32,964 bases of DNA from Pseudobdellovibrionaceae bacterium. GTDB taxonomy: Bacteria > Bdellovibrionota > Bdellovibrionia > Bdellovibrionales > UBA1609. Below are positions 1 through 8,616 of this stretch, piece by piece; within the stretch, counting starts at the first letter, position 1, and each line of letters starts with the position of its first letter. The DNA is taken from positions 1 to 32,964 of the forward strand of contig JANXMF010000181.1 of assembly GCA_025354795.1 (NCBI GenBank), given 5' to 3'. A program made the translations under genes and the position numbers. The notes under the pieces were generated by a model. That model did not search any database, was not told the DNA's origin, and saw nothing but the letters and a program-made list of their open reading frames with translations.

Positions 1-2279
1 AGGTCGGCATCGGAGTCGACGATCACGGCGTTTTTCCCGCCGAGCTCAGTGATGCAGCGTTTGATATGGGTTTGACCCGGATGTACCACTGAAGCTTTGG
101 TGAGAATTTGTAAGCCCACCAATTTCGATCCGGTAAAAGCAATCAACGCGACATCTTTATGATTGACCAAATACTCGCCGACTTCCTCACCGTAGCCGGG
201 CAGAAAATGCACCACACCTTTAGGAAAGCCGACTTCAACCAGCAAGCGCATCAGTTCGGCGGCAATCACTGAGCTCTGTTCGGCCGGTTTCATAATCACA
301 GTGTTGCCCGTCACCAGCGAGGCAGTGACCATGCCGGTGAGAATTGCGAGCGGAAAATTCCACGGTGCGATGACAACCGCGACTCCCCGGCCCTGATACT
401 GATAGAGGCTCACTTCGCCAGGCACGTGACCTACGCGCTTGGGTTGAGCGAGTCCGCGCATTTCGCGCGCGTAGTAGCGGCAAAAATCGATGGCTTCGCC
501 CACGTCGCCGTCGGCCTCCGCCCAATTTTTTCCGACCTCGAGACATTGCAAGCTCATCAAGCGAAACCTTTCTTGATGCATTTTATCCGCGAGCTTGTCG
601 AGCAGCTGGGCACGTTCTTCGGCAGTGGTTCGTTGCCAAGCGGGCAAGGCTTCACTTGCGGCCTTGACTGCCATATCGGCCTCGCGGATGGTGGCGGCAC
701 AAACTTCGCCGATGATCTCCGTCTTGAGCGAGGGATTTTCGCGTTTAATTGTGCGCGCGGTTTTGATTTCCTGACCGTTGACCACTAGCGGGTAAGTGCG
801 GCCCAAGCGGTTTTTCCAATCGTTCAAGGCACCCTGCATTTGCTCGCGAGTTTCGCGGATGGCAAAATCTAGCGGGGGCTGATTGACGAATTGATTGAGG
901 GAACGTTGCGGTTGACCGTCACTGCTGATCAGCTCGATCTGCGGGTTCTTGAGCAGGATATCGGTGGAAATATTGTCGGCGAACTTGTTGCGCAAAAAAG
1001 ATTCGTTGGAAGTGTTTTCCAGCAGCCGGCGGACTAGATAGGCCATGCCCGGAATCAGTTCGCCGATGGTCGCGTATTCGCGTACACGGTAACCGTCGCG
1101 CACCAAGGCGCGCTTGATGGGCTCGGCCATGCCGAAAAGCATTTGCACTTCCACCGCGCGCGGATCGAGCCCGCGGCTCGCGGCATAGGCCAGCGCCGAA
1201 GCGATCGAGCGGACGTTGTGGGAGCCCACCGCCACCCGAAGCAGCGGATAAGCGTCGATCATTTTCTTGGCGCAGTCTTCGAAGTTGGCGTCGGATTCTT
1301 TTTTATTCAAATAAACCGGAATCGGCCACGCCTTTTGGCGCGCGTGCACGACTTCGAAATCCCAATAGGCGCCCTTCACCAGACGCACCGTGAACGGAAC
1401 CCCTCGACGCTTCGCCAATTGCACCAGCTTGTCGACGTCGGCGGCTGAGTCACGCAGGTAAGCCTGGATCACGATGCCGAGATGCGGATAATTCTTGAAT
1501 TCGTCTTCAAGCACCAGATCGGAAAACACCCGCAGCAAAAAATCTTTGTGCGCGTATTGCTCCATGTCCAGATTGATAAACACATTTTGTGTGATCGCCT
1601 CGCGGAAGACCTGGCGCAGCCTCTCTTTGACCACAGTCACCGACGGTTCCCAGGCGGCCTCGCTGATTTGGGAATAGAGGGCGGTCACTTTCACCGAAAC
1701 ATTGACCTTGGGGATTGGACCGTTTTCATCTTCGTCAATCTGGGCGCTCGGTTCCCACGACTTCGCATCTTGGGCCAGCCAGCGGATCAGCTCGATGTAG
1801 CGAGTTTGGTAGTCTTGGGCTTCTTTTTCGGAAAGCGTCGCCTCACCCAGTAAGTCGGCGGTAAAGGTGATTTTGTTTTTGCGCGCTTTTTTGAGGGCGG
1901 GGAGGGCATCTTGCGGATTTTCGCCGGTGATGAACATCTTGGCCATTTGTGTGACGTTCTTTTTAACTGCGGAAGCCAGGAGCCCTGGGGCGAGAGAGCC
2001 TAAGCCTAAACCGAAATTGAATACTGAGGGGAGGTCTTCCCCGCTTTCGGCAAAGTATTCCTTTAAATGCTTAGTCACTTCGGAGCTGGATTGCAAGTAA
2101 GGGAGTACGTCGACGAAACGAAACATTTGCACTTTGAAGTGGGCGTTCTTCATCGACCAATCCATGATGCGGCCGTACCACCAGTCTTTGTTGAAAATTG
2201 AGCCGGTGTCGGAGTCGAGCGATTTAAAAATGCGCTCGCCCATCTGCTGTACGGAAAGTTCCAGATCGTCGGGTTTCAT
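1..2279 (-). CDS. putA: Bifunctional proline dehydrogenase / L-glutamate gamma-semialdehyde dehydrogenase (PutA); C-terminus cut by window edge
   Basis: Minus-strand frame open from ATG at 2279 to position 1. N-terminus reads MKPDDLELSVQQMGERIFKSLDSDTGS. The proline dehydrogenase part contains VSVKVTALYSQIS and RLVKGAYWD; the aldehyde dehydrogenase part contains VVIAPWNFPLAILTGM, GNTVVMKPAEQS and ELGGKNAVIVDSDAD. Missing from the ORF track because its stop lies outside the window. Confidence 0.93.
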   Translation of the reverse strand, partial: MKPDDLELSVQQMGERIFKSLDSDTGSIFNKDWWYGRIMDWSMKNAHFKVQMFRFVDVLPYLQSSSEVTKHLKEYFAESGEDLPSVFNFGLGLGSLAPGLLASAVKKNVTQMAKMFITGENPQDALPALKKARKNKITFTADLLGEATLSEKEAQDYQTRYIELIRWLAQDAKSWEPSAQIDEDENGPIPKVNVSVKVTALYSQISEAAWEPSVTVVKERLRQVFREAITQNVFINLDMEQYAHKDFLLRVFSDLVLEDEFKNYPHLGIVIQAYLRDSAADVDKLVQLAKRRGVPFTVRLVKGAYWDFEVVHARQKAWPIPVYLNKKESDANFEDCAKKMIDAYPLLRVAVGSHNVRSIASALAYAASRGLDPRAVEVQMLFGMAEPIKRALVRDGYRVREYATIGELIPGMAYLVRRLLENTSNESFLRNKFADNISTDILLKNPQIELISSDGQPQRSLNQFVNQPPLDFAIRETREQMQGALNDWKNRLGRTYPLVVNGQEIKTARTIKRENPSLKTEIIGEVCAATIREADMAVKAASEALPAWQRTTAEERAQLLDKLADKMHQERFRLMSLQCLEVGKNWAEADGDVGEAIDFCRYYAREMRGLAQPKRVGHVPGEVSLYQYQGRGVAVVIAPWNFPLAILTGMVTASLVTGNTVIMKPAEQSSVIAAELMRLLVEVGFPKGVVHFLPGYGEEVGEYLVNHKDVALIAFTGSKLVGLQILTKASVVHPGQTHIKRCITELGGKNAVIVDSDAD

Positions 2280-2820
2280 CGGGTCTCCTTGTGGGGACCG
2301 GAGTGTAGCAATTGGGGGTATGGGTGTGGAGGGAAATTTTGGTTTTTTGGTGGGTGCAGGAGCGGGCGGGTGCGGGTTCGATATCTGAGTTTCCGATCGC
2401 GGAATGCTACAAGGGGAAGGGGAGTTTTTCACTCCCTCCCTTAGCTTGGTAGGATTGGTGGTGGGATGGTGCGGCTCTTTTGGTCTCCACGAGAGTGGTA
2501 GAGCCGGCGTGTGAATATCTCTATAGGCAAAAGCAGTACCAACGTCTGTGGTGTCGCTTTGGACGACGGCGACCTTTTATTTTTGTACCGGAGCCGGGAA
2601 GGTGGGGTCGAGAGTTGTGGCCGGTGTCGTTTTGATAGGGTCTAAATGCCACCAGTGATAACAATTGGTTATAGCTGCGCCCACGTAGTCTCACGGTGTC
2701 GAGCTGAGTAAATATTTTATAAGGTTTAGTTATAGAATCCATAGCGACAACTCGCGCTCAAGCCCAGCAAAGCCCTGTCTCATTATTGGACAATGTCCGA
2801 ACATTAAGAATATTAAGCAT

Positions 2821-2934
2821 TTAGGCGCCGTAATTGGGCAAGTGGTGGCTGCACTGTACGCAAGCCTCACAGGCGGCTTCATGGCGGGATTTTGGGCAAT
2901 CTCTTTTGCATAATAAAATCGAATGTTTGCGCAC
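2821..2934 (-). CDS. Candidate 37-aa Cys/His-rich micropeptide (MRKHSILLCKRDCPKSRHEAACEACVQCSHHLPNYGA)
   Basis: GTG start at 2934 with GGAG just upstream (GGAGCTAGTG), TAA stop at 2821. Five Cys and four His in 37 residues. Seen only as an open frame; no homology checked. Confidence 0.35.
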   Translation of the reverse strand: MRKHSILLCKRDCPKSRHEAACEACVQCSHHLPNYGA

Positions 2935-2984
2935 TAGCTCCGCGGTCCGGCTTTTGTAATAAAAGCCAATGACTGGAGGGTCTG

Positions 2985-3629
2985 GTGCGACTTCGTGGAA
3001 AAACATTTCTGATTGCCTTAACGACGGCCTTGCTCCTATTGAGCAGCTGTAGCCGTCCACAGGGTCCCCAGGCCTCATGCGATTTCGTTCAGAGCCCCGA
3101 AATGCAACGGGTGTCGTGGAAGGGGCGCTTTCCCATCCGTATCTATCTTCATAAGTCGGTTCCCGTGGGCGCCTATGAGGCGATCGACCTGGCTGTCAGC
3201 CAATATAACGCCACTATTGGCGATGGCCGCGAACTCATTCGCATTGAGGCCCGCGGTGTTGACGGTGAGCTCAACCCAGTTAAAGACGGATACTCAACTA
3301 TCTATTGGTATAAAACTTGGGATACAAATCGTCCGACGGAGCAGGCGCGCACCACGATCTATTGGAGTGGCGTTGAGATTTTCGAAGCCGACATGCGCAT
3401 CAACGAGGCCAACTTCAAGTACACGTTCAGTTCGACTGGGGCCAACGCCTCTTCGATTTCACAAAGCACGGTCGACTTATATAGTTTAGTGCTGCATGAG
3501 TTTGGCCATGTCTTCGGCTTGGCGCACACCACTGCTCAAGGCAGCGCCATGAACGCGGTATTGAGTGAAGGACAGGTGAGGCGCAAATTGGGCACCACGG
3601 ATATCAATAATCTCAAGTGCGAGTACTGA
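2985..3629 (+). CDS. Small metzincin (matrixin-like) zinc metalloprotease, predicted lipoprotein
   Basis: 214 aa. N-terminal hydrophobic segment ends in a lipobox-like LLSSC. HEFGHVFGLAH fits HExxHxxGxxH, followed by a candidate Met-turn (GSAMNAV). GTG start. Confidence 0.82.
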   Translation: MRLRGKTFLIALTTALLLLSSCSRPQGPQASCDFVQSPEMQRVSWKGRFPIRIYLHKSVPVGAYEAIDLAVSQYNATIGDGRELIRIEARGVDGELNPVKDGYSTIYWYKTWDTNRPTEQARTTIYWSGVEIFEADMRINEANFKYTFSSTGANASSISQSTVDLYSLVLHEFGHVFGLAHTTAQGSAMNAVLSEGQVRRKLGTTDINNLKCEY

Positions 3630-3775
3630 GATTCTTGAGAAGCGCTCCCAAAGCGGATTATACTGGAGGCAGGTCCAGTTGCAGATTGGAACCACTGCGC
3701 GCAAGAGATTTGAAATGTAAGTTAATTTAAGTTTGTGAATGCTGCTTGGACCGTTAACATTAAGGTGAATCAAAG

Positions 3776-4015
3776 GTGAAGTTTTTCGTTAAGGGAGATG
3801 GATTGATCACGCAAAACGTACCGCGCCCGAAAAGTGTTGAGAACTCTTCGTTGGAACTAAACCATTCTAGTTTATCTTATCACGAGCTACCGGGCTTGCG
3901 TCATGAGACGAAAGACGTGCTCAAGCAATTGGATTCCAATCTTCGTTTACTTGAGGATCTTGGTGGACGGATCAGTTTTGTTCTTGGCGATGTTCATTCG
4001 CTGATTCGGCGTTAG
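3776..4015 (+). CDS. Hypothetical 79-aa protein
   Basis: GTG-started ORF with a plausible protein composition; no recognisable family. Confidence 0.5.
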   Translation: MKFFVKGDGLITQNVPRPKSVENSSLELNHSSLSYHELPGLRHETKDVLKQLDSNLRLLEDLGGRISFVLGDVHSLIRR

Positions 4016-4020
4016 AAGCC

Positions 4021-5562
4021 TCAAGCCTTCGGAATCCTAACCGTCATAACCCCGTTGTCCCACGAAGTATGCATCAGCTTATCCCGCACTGGATGTGCAA
4101 GCGGAATTTCCTGGCGAAACGTTTGATAACTATGAGTGGCGAAGCGGCCGTCGTCGCCCTCCACATTGTCCTCAAAGCGACGCGCGCCTTCGACCACCAA
4201 ATGATTTTCATGAGCAATCACCTTAATATTTTCACGTTCCTGCTCCGGCACGTGGGCGCGCACAATGTAGTGTGAGTCGGTTTCGCTCAGCTCAGCCTTG
4301 GGCTGGGTGATGCGGTAGAACGGATCCGATTTTTTACTCGCGTATTTGCCGACGTCGCCCATGAGAGAGCGTTTTTCACGCACCAGGGTTTCGAGCAACT
4401 TTTCACGCTGTTCATGGACGGCGGTTTCAAAGGCCACCAGGTTTTTGTTGAAACTGTCTTGGTAGTTCTTGCGCTGCTGGAGCAAGGCCGCGTGGTAAAA
4501 ACTTTTGCCTTGCTGTTCTTCAGCTTGAAAGGCCTCTTCGTTAGCCTTGAGATCGGATTCGTGATCGTCACGCAGTTTTTTGAGCTGCTGTTTCTGATCC
4601 TTTTCCATAATGGCGAGGCGGTAATCTAGAGTTTCTTTTTGATGGTGCAGCTCTTCGTCACCCTTTTTGTGGATGACGGCGATGTTTTTATCATAGAACT
4701 CGCGGGTTTTCTCGAGGCTGTTGGTGCCGCGGGCCTTCTCTTTGTCGACTTCGTAGCTGGTTTGCTTTTTAAGCTGCGTGACCTTGGCGGTGGCGTCTTG
4801 CTGCTGGCGGCTCATCTGATCGCTGGCGCGTTTTCTGAGCTCGCTTTGGGATGTCACAAACTGCTGGCGTTCGGTTTCGAGAGTTTTGTCGGCGAGGCTG
4901 CGCTGTTGATCGGTCTGCTGTTTGCTCCACTCATTTAGTTTACTGAGTGTGGTCTTTTTTTCAGCCTCGAGGCGTTGGATGTCCTGGTGTCTTTGTTCGC
5001 CCATTTGCTGGAGTTCTTGCTGGCCTTTGCTATTGAGTTCGGATTTTTTTTCCTGGTTTTTCAAATGCAGACGTGTGAGTTCAGCTTGCTCTTGCGCGGA
5101 AATGGCCGAACGCCGCTCGCCCACTTCGCGACTGAATGCGCCGACCGCTTCACTTTCTTTGCGGTGCAGATCGCCCTCCAGCTTTTCCTGTTCACCCAAA
5201 TTTTTGCGCAATTGGCTGTCTTTGGCTTTGAGTTCACTTTCGAGCTGTTCGATTTCCTCAGCACCGTGCTCGCGCGCATTTTGTGAACGCTTGCTGAGAT
5301 CTTTACGCTCATAGGTGAGCTTGTGTTCATGGTCGGCTTTGATTTGTTCGAGTTGCTCTTTGTTGCCGCTGCGGAGGTGGCTGACCACGGCTTCGCCCGA
5401 GTCCACTTCGGCGCGCACTTTGGTGCGATTCTCTTGGCGCGCCTTTTCCAGATCGCTTTGGCCTTCGGCTTCGACGTCCTTCTTGCGTTTGCGATAGGAC
5501 TCTTGCAAATCGCGCAAGTCTTGCGGCGAATTGCCGCGCTCAGATTGGATCTCCGATCCCAT
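4021..5562 (-). CDS. Long coiled-coil protein with C-terminal Hsp20/alpha-crystallin domain
   Basis: 513 aa. About residues 1-400 are dense in E/K/Q/R/L with heptad-like character. The last ~100 residues (AELSETDSHYIVRAHVPEQERENIKVIAHENHLVVEGARR...FRQEIPLAHPVRDKLMHTSWDNGVMTVRIPKA) match the alpha-crystallin domain pattern, including the terminal GV-x-TV-x-IPK strand. Confidence 0.85.
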   Translation of the reverse strand: MGSEIQSERGNSPQDLRDLQESYRKRKKDVEAEGQSDLEKARQENRTKVRAEVDSGEAVVSHLRSGNKEQLEQIKADHEHKLTYERKDLSKRSQNAREHGAEEIEQLESELKAKDSQLRKNLGEQEKLEGDLHRKESEAVGAFSREVGERRSAISAQEQAELTRLHLKNQEKKSELNSKGQQELQQMGEQRHQDIQRLEAEKKTTLSKLNEWSKQQTDQQRSLADKTLETERQQFVTSQSELRKRASDQMSRQQQDATAKVTQLKKQTSYEVDKEKARGTNSLEKTREFYDKNIAVIHKKGDEELHHQKETLDYRLAIMEKDQKQQLKKLRDDHESDLKANEEAFQAEEQQGKSFYHAALLQQRKNYQDSFNKNLVAFETAVHEQREKLLETLVREKRSLMGDVGKYASKKSDPFYRITQPKAELSETDSHYIVRAHVPEQERENIKVIAHENHLVVEGARRFEDNVEGDDGRFATHSYQTFRQEIPLAHPVRDKLMHTSWDNGVMTVRIPKA

Positions 5563-5613
5563 CGCTTTCCTCCTGAATTTCTATATTATCACGGTGCTCG
5601 CGCATGAGGCCGT

Positions 5614-5883
5614 CTAGTTCCGGCGGGTCTTGCCTTCAGGCCGCGCGCAGATGGACTTTAAACCTGAGGTATTGCCGCGACAGCGCCAGGTCGCGCGGTA
5701 AGTAACTTTTTCCGTAAGCTTGACCGGATAATAGCCACGATATTGGTTGGGATCTAGCGAGGAAATCACCACGCGCTCCTGACCACTGGTCTTGTCGGTG
5801 ATCACCAGCTCAAAGGCGCGGTACTCCGCGTGAGTGAAGAGCGGCAGGAAAAGGAAAAGCAAGAGGGGGCTGCGCATACCCAC
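5614..5883 (-). CDS. Small exported hypothetical protein
   Basis: 89 aa; N-terminal MGMRSPLLLFLFLPLFTHAEYRAF resembles a Sec signal peptide with an AxA-like cleavage region. Confidence 0.65.
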   Translation of the reverse strand: MGMRSPLLLFLFLPLFTHAEYRAFELVITDKTSGQERVVISSLDPNQYRGYYPVKLTEKVTYRATWRCRGNTSGLKSICARPEGKTRRN

Positions 5884-5907
5884 TTTTCGGACGAAAGGCT
5901 AGAGTTC

Positions 5908-6231
5908 TTAATGGCAGCTGGAGTCTGAGCTCATCAGCGAATTGTCGACGATATGAAAGTACGTGCGCAGCAGCAGCTCAAACGATTCGGGGTCGAGGCC
6001 ATGGAGATAGGCTTGTTTGCCATGAAAAGTTTCTTGCTGTACGAATTGCGAGAAAAGGTCCTGAATCTTGTCGAGGTTGCGCAGGTTAAAAAGCTTTTCT
6101 TCTTCGGTCGGAACCTTCAAGATGCGCGCAATTGTCTCATTATCGAACAACAGGTGAATTCCGTTGAGAGACTGTGCTAGCAGGTGTTCGATCTGATCGA
6201 GATGAGAATCGCTAATTCGGAGTTCGTTCAT
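5908..6231 (-). CDS. Hypothetical cytoplasmic protein
   Basis: 107-aa ORF with normal amino-acid composition; no family recognised. Confidence 0.6.
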   Translation of the reverse strand: MNELRISDSHLDQIEHLLAQSLNGIHLLFDNETIARILKVPTEEEKLFNLRNLDKIQDLFSQFVQQETFHGKQAYLHGLDPESFELLLRTYFHIVDNSLMSSDSSCH

Positions 6232-6401
6232 TCCTTCATAGTTGATTTGAAAGAGATGAGGCGCAAGGGAAAACTGAGACCGTTTGACTAACCGGACTCG
6301 GGTGGTATCATTATTGAAAGCCAGACTTTTGTCTGACTCAACTTGCGACAGCTTGTTGGTGTATAATTATGACTATGTCGAGAATTTCGCGAAAAAAGAC
6401 C

Positions 6402-7190
6402 ATGGAACCAATCGTCATCGATAAAGATGAGGGATTGGTGTTTCAAAGTGAAGATGAACTCTACGCCCATTTTGCTAAAGAGATCACCGTACTCGAGACT
6501 GAATTTTTTAAGATTCGGGGCAGCAACGATATCAAAGAGCAAAACTTTGAGCAGTACGATACGCAGCTCGAGAAATTGCTCGATGATCCCGACGAGGTTT
6601 GGGAAGACTCCGACACCCTAGCAAAACGTCGCATGTTTATTTATGTGCGGCGATTTGAAACCAACGTGACGCACGTGGCGGCTTGCTATCTCACCGATAG
6701 CACGCCAAGTTTTGTTTACCTGCATTTTCCGACCATCGACGAAGCCCTAGTGACCCAGTACCGGCGGGGGCAGATGGTATTTCAGCGTTCGGCCTTGGAT
6801 GTGCTTCCCGGAGCCATTGATGGCGATGCTTTGCACGAGGGCGACGATCTCGCGCTTGGACTTTACAAAGCGATGCTATTGTTACGCAGTGAAAAGGATA
6901 TTTCAGAAGAGGATTTTCATCTGTTCGCCGACAATCGCGAAGAAACGCTCGAAGACGCCGATGAAATCTGGCGTAGCAGCGATTCGCTGGGCAACGTTCT
7001 GGTGAGTTTCATCAAAGAATTTGGCGATGAGGATGAGTTCTCCTACGTCGTGGTCACGGTCGAAGACGCACCGAGCGGCAGTCATGCGTTGTTGTTCTCG
7101 TTCCCGACGCGTGATAAAGGTTTGCTCGACCGTTACCGTCATGGTGAAAATTTGCAAGCCGAAGAAGTCGTGCAGGAGTCCTCGCATTAA
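6402..7190 (+). CDS. Protein with two tandem copies of an ~85-aa module, possibly of the BECR/PBECR nuclease-fold type
   Basis: The track ORF begins at 6369, but a TATAAT lies at 6362-6367 directly before it, so the ATG at 6402 (MEPIVIDKDEG) is favoured. Internal repeats: DPDEVWEDSDTL...FPTIDEALVTQYRRG and DADEIWRSSDSL...FPTRDKGLLDRYRHG. Confidence 0.7.
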   Translation: MEPIVIDKDEGLVFQSEDELYAHFAKEITVLETEFFKIRGSNDIKEQNFEQYDTQLEKLLDDPDEVWEDSDTLAKRRMFIYVRRFETNVTHVAACYLTDSTPSFVYLHFPTIDEALVTQYRRGQMVFQRSALDVLPGAIDGDALHEGDDLALGLYKAMLLLRSEKDISEEDFHLFADNREETLEDADEIWRSSDSLGNVLVSFIKEFGDEDEFSYVVVTVEDAPSGSHALLFSFPTRDKGLLDRYRHGENLQAEEVVQESSH

Positions 7191-8017
7191 TGAAATTTTT
7201 CCTGGGTCTTATGATTTTGCCGCTCGTGGGCTGCGCGACCGCCAGTAGAGCGAGTCTGCCCCAGGCGGTAGACTTGCGCTTCAAAGGTCGCGCCGGCGAA
7301 CGCACCGAAACCCGCTATTATTCCATAGCGCAAATTACCACCTATGAGGATCAACAGCTGCTGCGCGACCGCCAAGAAAGCGTGGATTTCAACGTTAGCA
7401 CCCACGTGACGGCGGCCGATGATAAACAATTTTCATTTACAACCCGCACCACCCGCAAAGATGGCACCGTAGGTTTGCACGATTTGTCATTTCCCGAGCT
7501 GAACGAGCAAATCGATTACGTCGTGCAGGCTAACGGCGAAGTCTTGCACGCGGGTAATTTTCCGCCGCAGAGTTTGTTTTATGTGCCATCCATGCCCATG
7601 CCCGCGAGCAAAGTCGAAGTGGGTGACACTTGGACCATGGCGCACACCTGGTTCTCATCGAAAGACGCGATTCCCTTAAAGCTGGACGTCGTCGGAATTC
7701 TAAAAGACATCGTGCCCTGCGAGAAAACCAAGGTTTGTGCCGACGTTGAGATCTCCGGTCACGTGGGTCTCATGGCCCAACCGACGACTGCGGGCTCACG
7801 TTTCTCGAGCCGACTGTGGGGCCGCGCGCTTTTCTCCGTCGAGCGCGGCGATGTGATCTGGTCTGAAATGCGTAGCCGCGAAGAGATGGGCGTCAAGGGC
7901 GATCACATGAACGTGGCCTCGTGCATGGTTTCAGAAATGAAGCTAACGGCGGAGTACCATATTGCCTTCGCGTGCAATCCGAACGACGAAGTGGTGAAGA
8001 GTATTCCGCGGCTTTGA
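7190..8017 (+). CDS. Predicted lipoprotein of unknown function
   Basis: 275 aa; MKFFLGLMILPLVGCATAS contains a lipobox (LVGC). Start overlaps the preceding stop (TAATG), consistent with translational coupling. Confidence 0.78.
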   Translation: MKFFLGLMILPLVGCATASRASLPQAVDLRFKGRAGERTETRYYSIAQITTYEDQQLLRDRQESVDFNVSTHVTAADDKQFSFTTRTTRKDGTVGLHDLSFPELNEQIDYVVQANGEVLHAGNFPPQSLFYVPSMPMPASKVEVGDTWTMAHTWFSSKDAIPLKLDVVGILKDIVPCEKTKVCADVEISGHVGLMAQPTTAGSRFSSRLWGRALFSVERGDVIWSEMRSREEMGVKGDHMNVASCMVSEMKLTAEYHIAFACNPNDEVVKSIPRL

Positions 8018-8265
8018 TTATACCGGACCAACTCTGGCCGCTTTTCCACTAGCAAACAAGATCTCAACTCCTTTTTTCGCCCGTCGAATTTTGGGTCAAA
8101 GGCGCTACGTCTTCTTTTCCATCACCGTCAAAATCACCACGGCTCTCGCAGGGCTTTCGCGAATGTCATACGGGGAAAACTAAGAATTGTAGCGATGACA
8201 ATTTTCATTCATCCAGGGAAGGCGGGGCCCGAGCTCTTCGAACTATCATACTGATAGCGGTAGAT

Positions 8266-8616
8266 TTGAGTCCGGAGCAAACCTTTGTGTCCGTGAATGC
8301 CAGCGCCATGTATCATCAGGCGGGAACCATCGACTCTGAACAGTCGGGTAGACACATCAGTTATATTTATTACGATCCCACTCCCGCGGCCCGTGCGCGC
8401 GACAGTCAAGTTTTGCAGTCGGTGGTGGACCAGGTGTTTCAATCGGTGCATTTGAATTATGATGCTTCCGCACGAAAGTTATCTCTTACCGTAGGTTCTT
8501 ATTCTGAAACCAAAGACTCAGACATGAGCCAAGGCTCATTCAAATCCGGAGTGACCTTCCAGATTCTCGGCAACGTCGTGCCTGGTAACCCTAATCCCGA
8601 AGCTCCGCCCAAGTAA
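8266..8616 (+). CDS. Hypothetical protein, possibly truncated at the N-terminus
   Basis: 116-aa ORF with a TTG start; the frame is open upstream without an ATG start. Overlaps the mutS2 3' end by 26 bp in convergent orientation. Confidence 0.35.
   Translation: MSPEQTFVSVNASAMYHQAGTIDSEQSGRHISYIYYDPTPAARARDSQVLQSVVDQVFQSVHLNYDASARKLSLTVGSYSETKDSDMSQGSFKSGVTFQILGNVVPGNPNPEAPPK

Noticed and set aside
426-1853. Plus-strand ORFs of 101-123 aa
   Set aside because: Antisense to putA, which is open and recognisable on the minus strand.
2409-2454. GGGGAGT/ACTCCCT hairpin upstream of putA
   Set aside because: Low-complexity G/C-rich arms with no T-tract and no upstream gene to terminate; likely chance.
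2521-2742. 73-aa minus-strand ORF
   Set aside because: No RBS or domain, low-quality composition; probably spurious.
4414-5607. Cluster of long plus-strand ORFs rich in F/L/S
   Set aside because: Antisense to the coiled-coil/Hsp20 gene; the composition is a mirror of Glu/Lys/Gln-rich coding.
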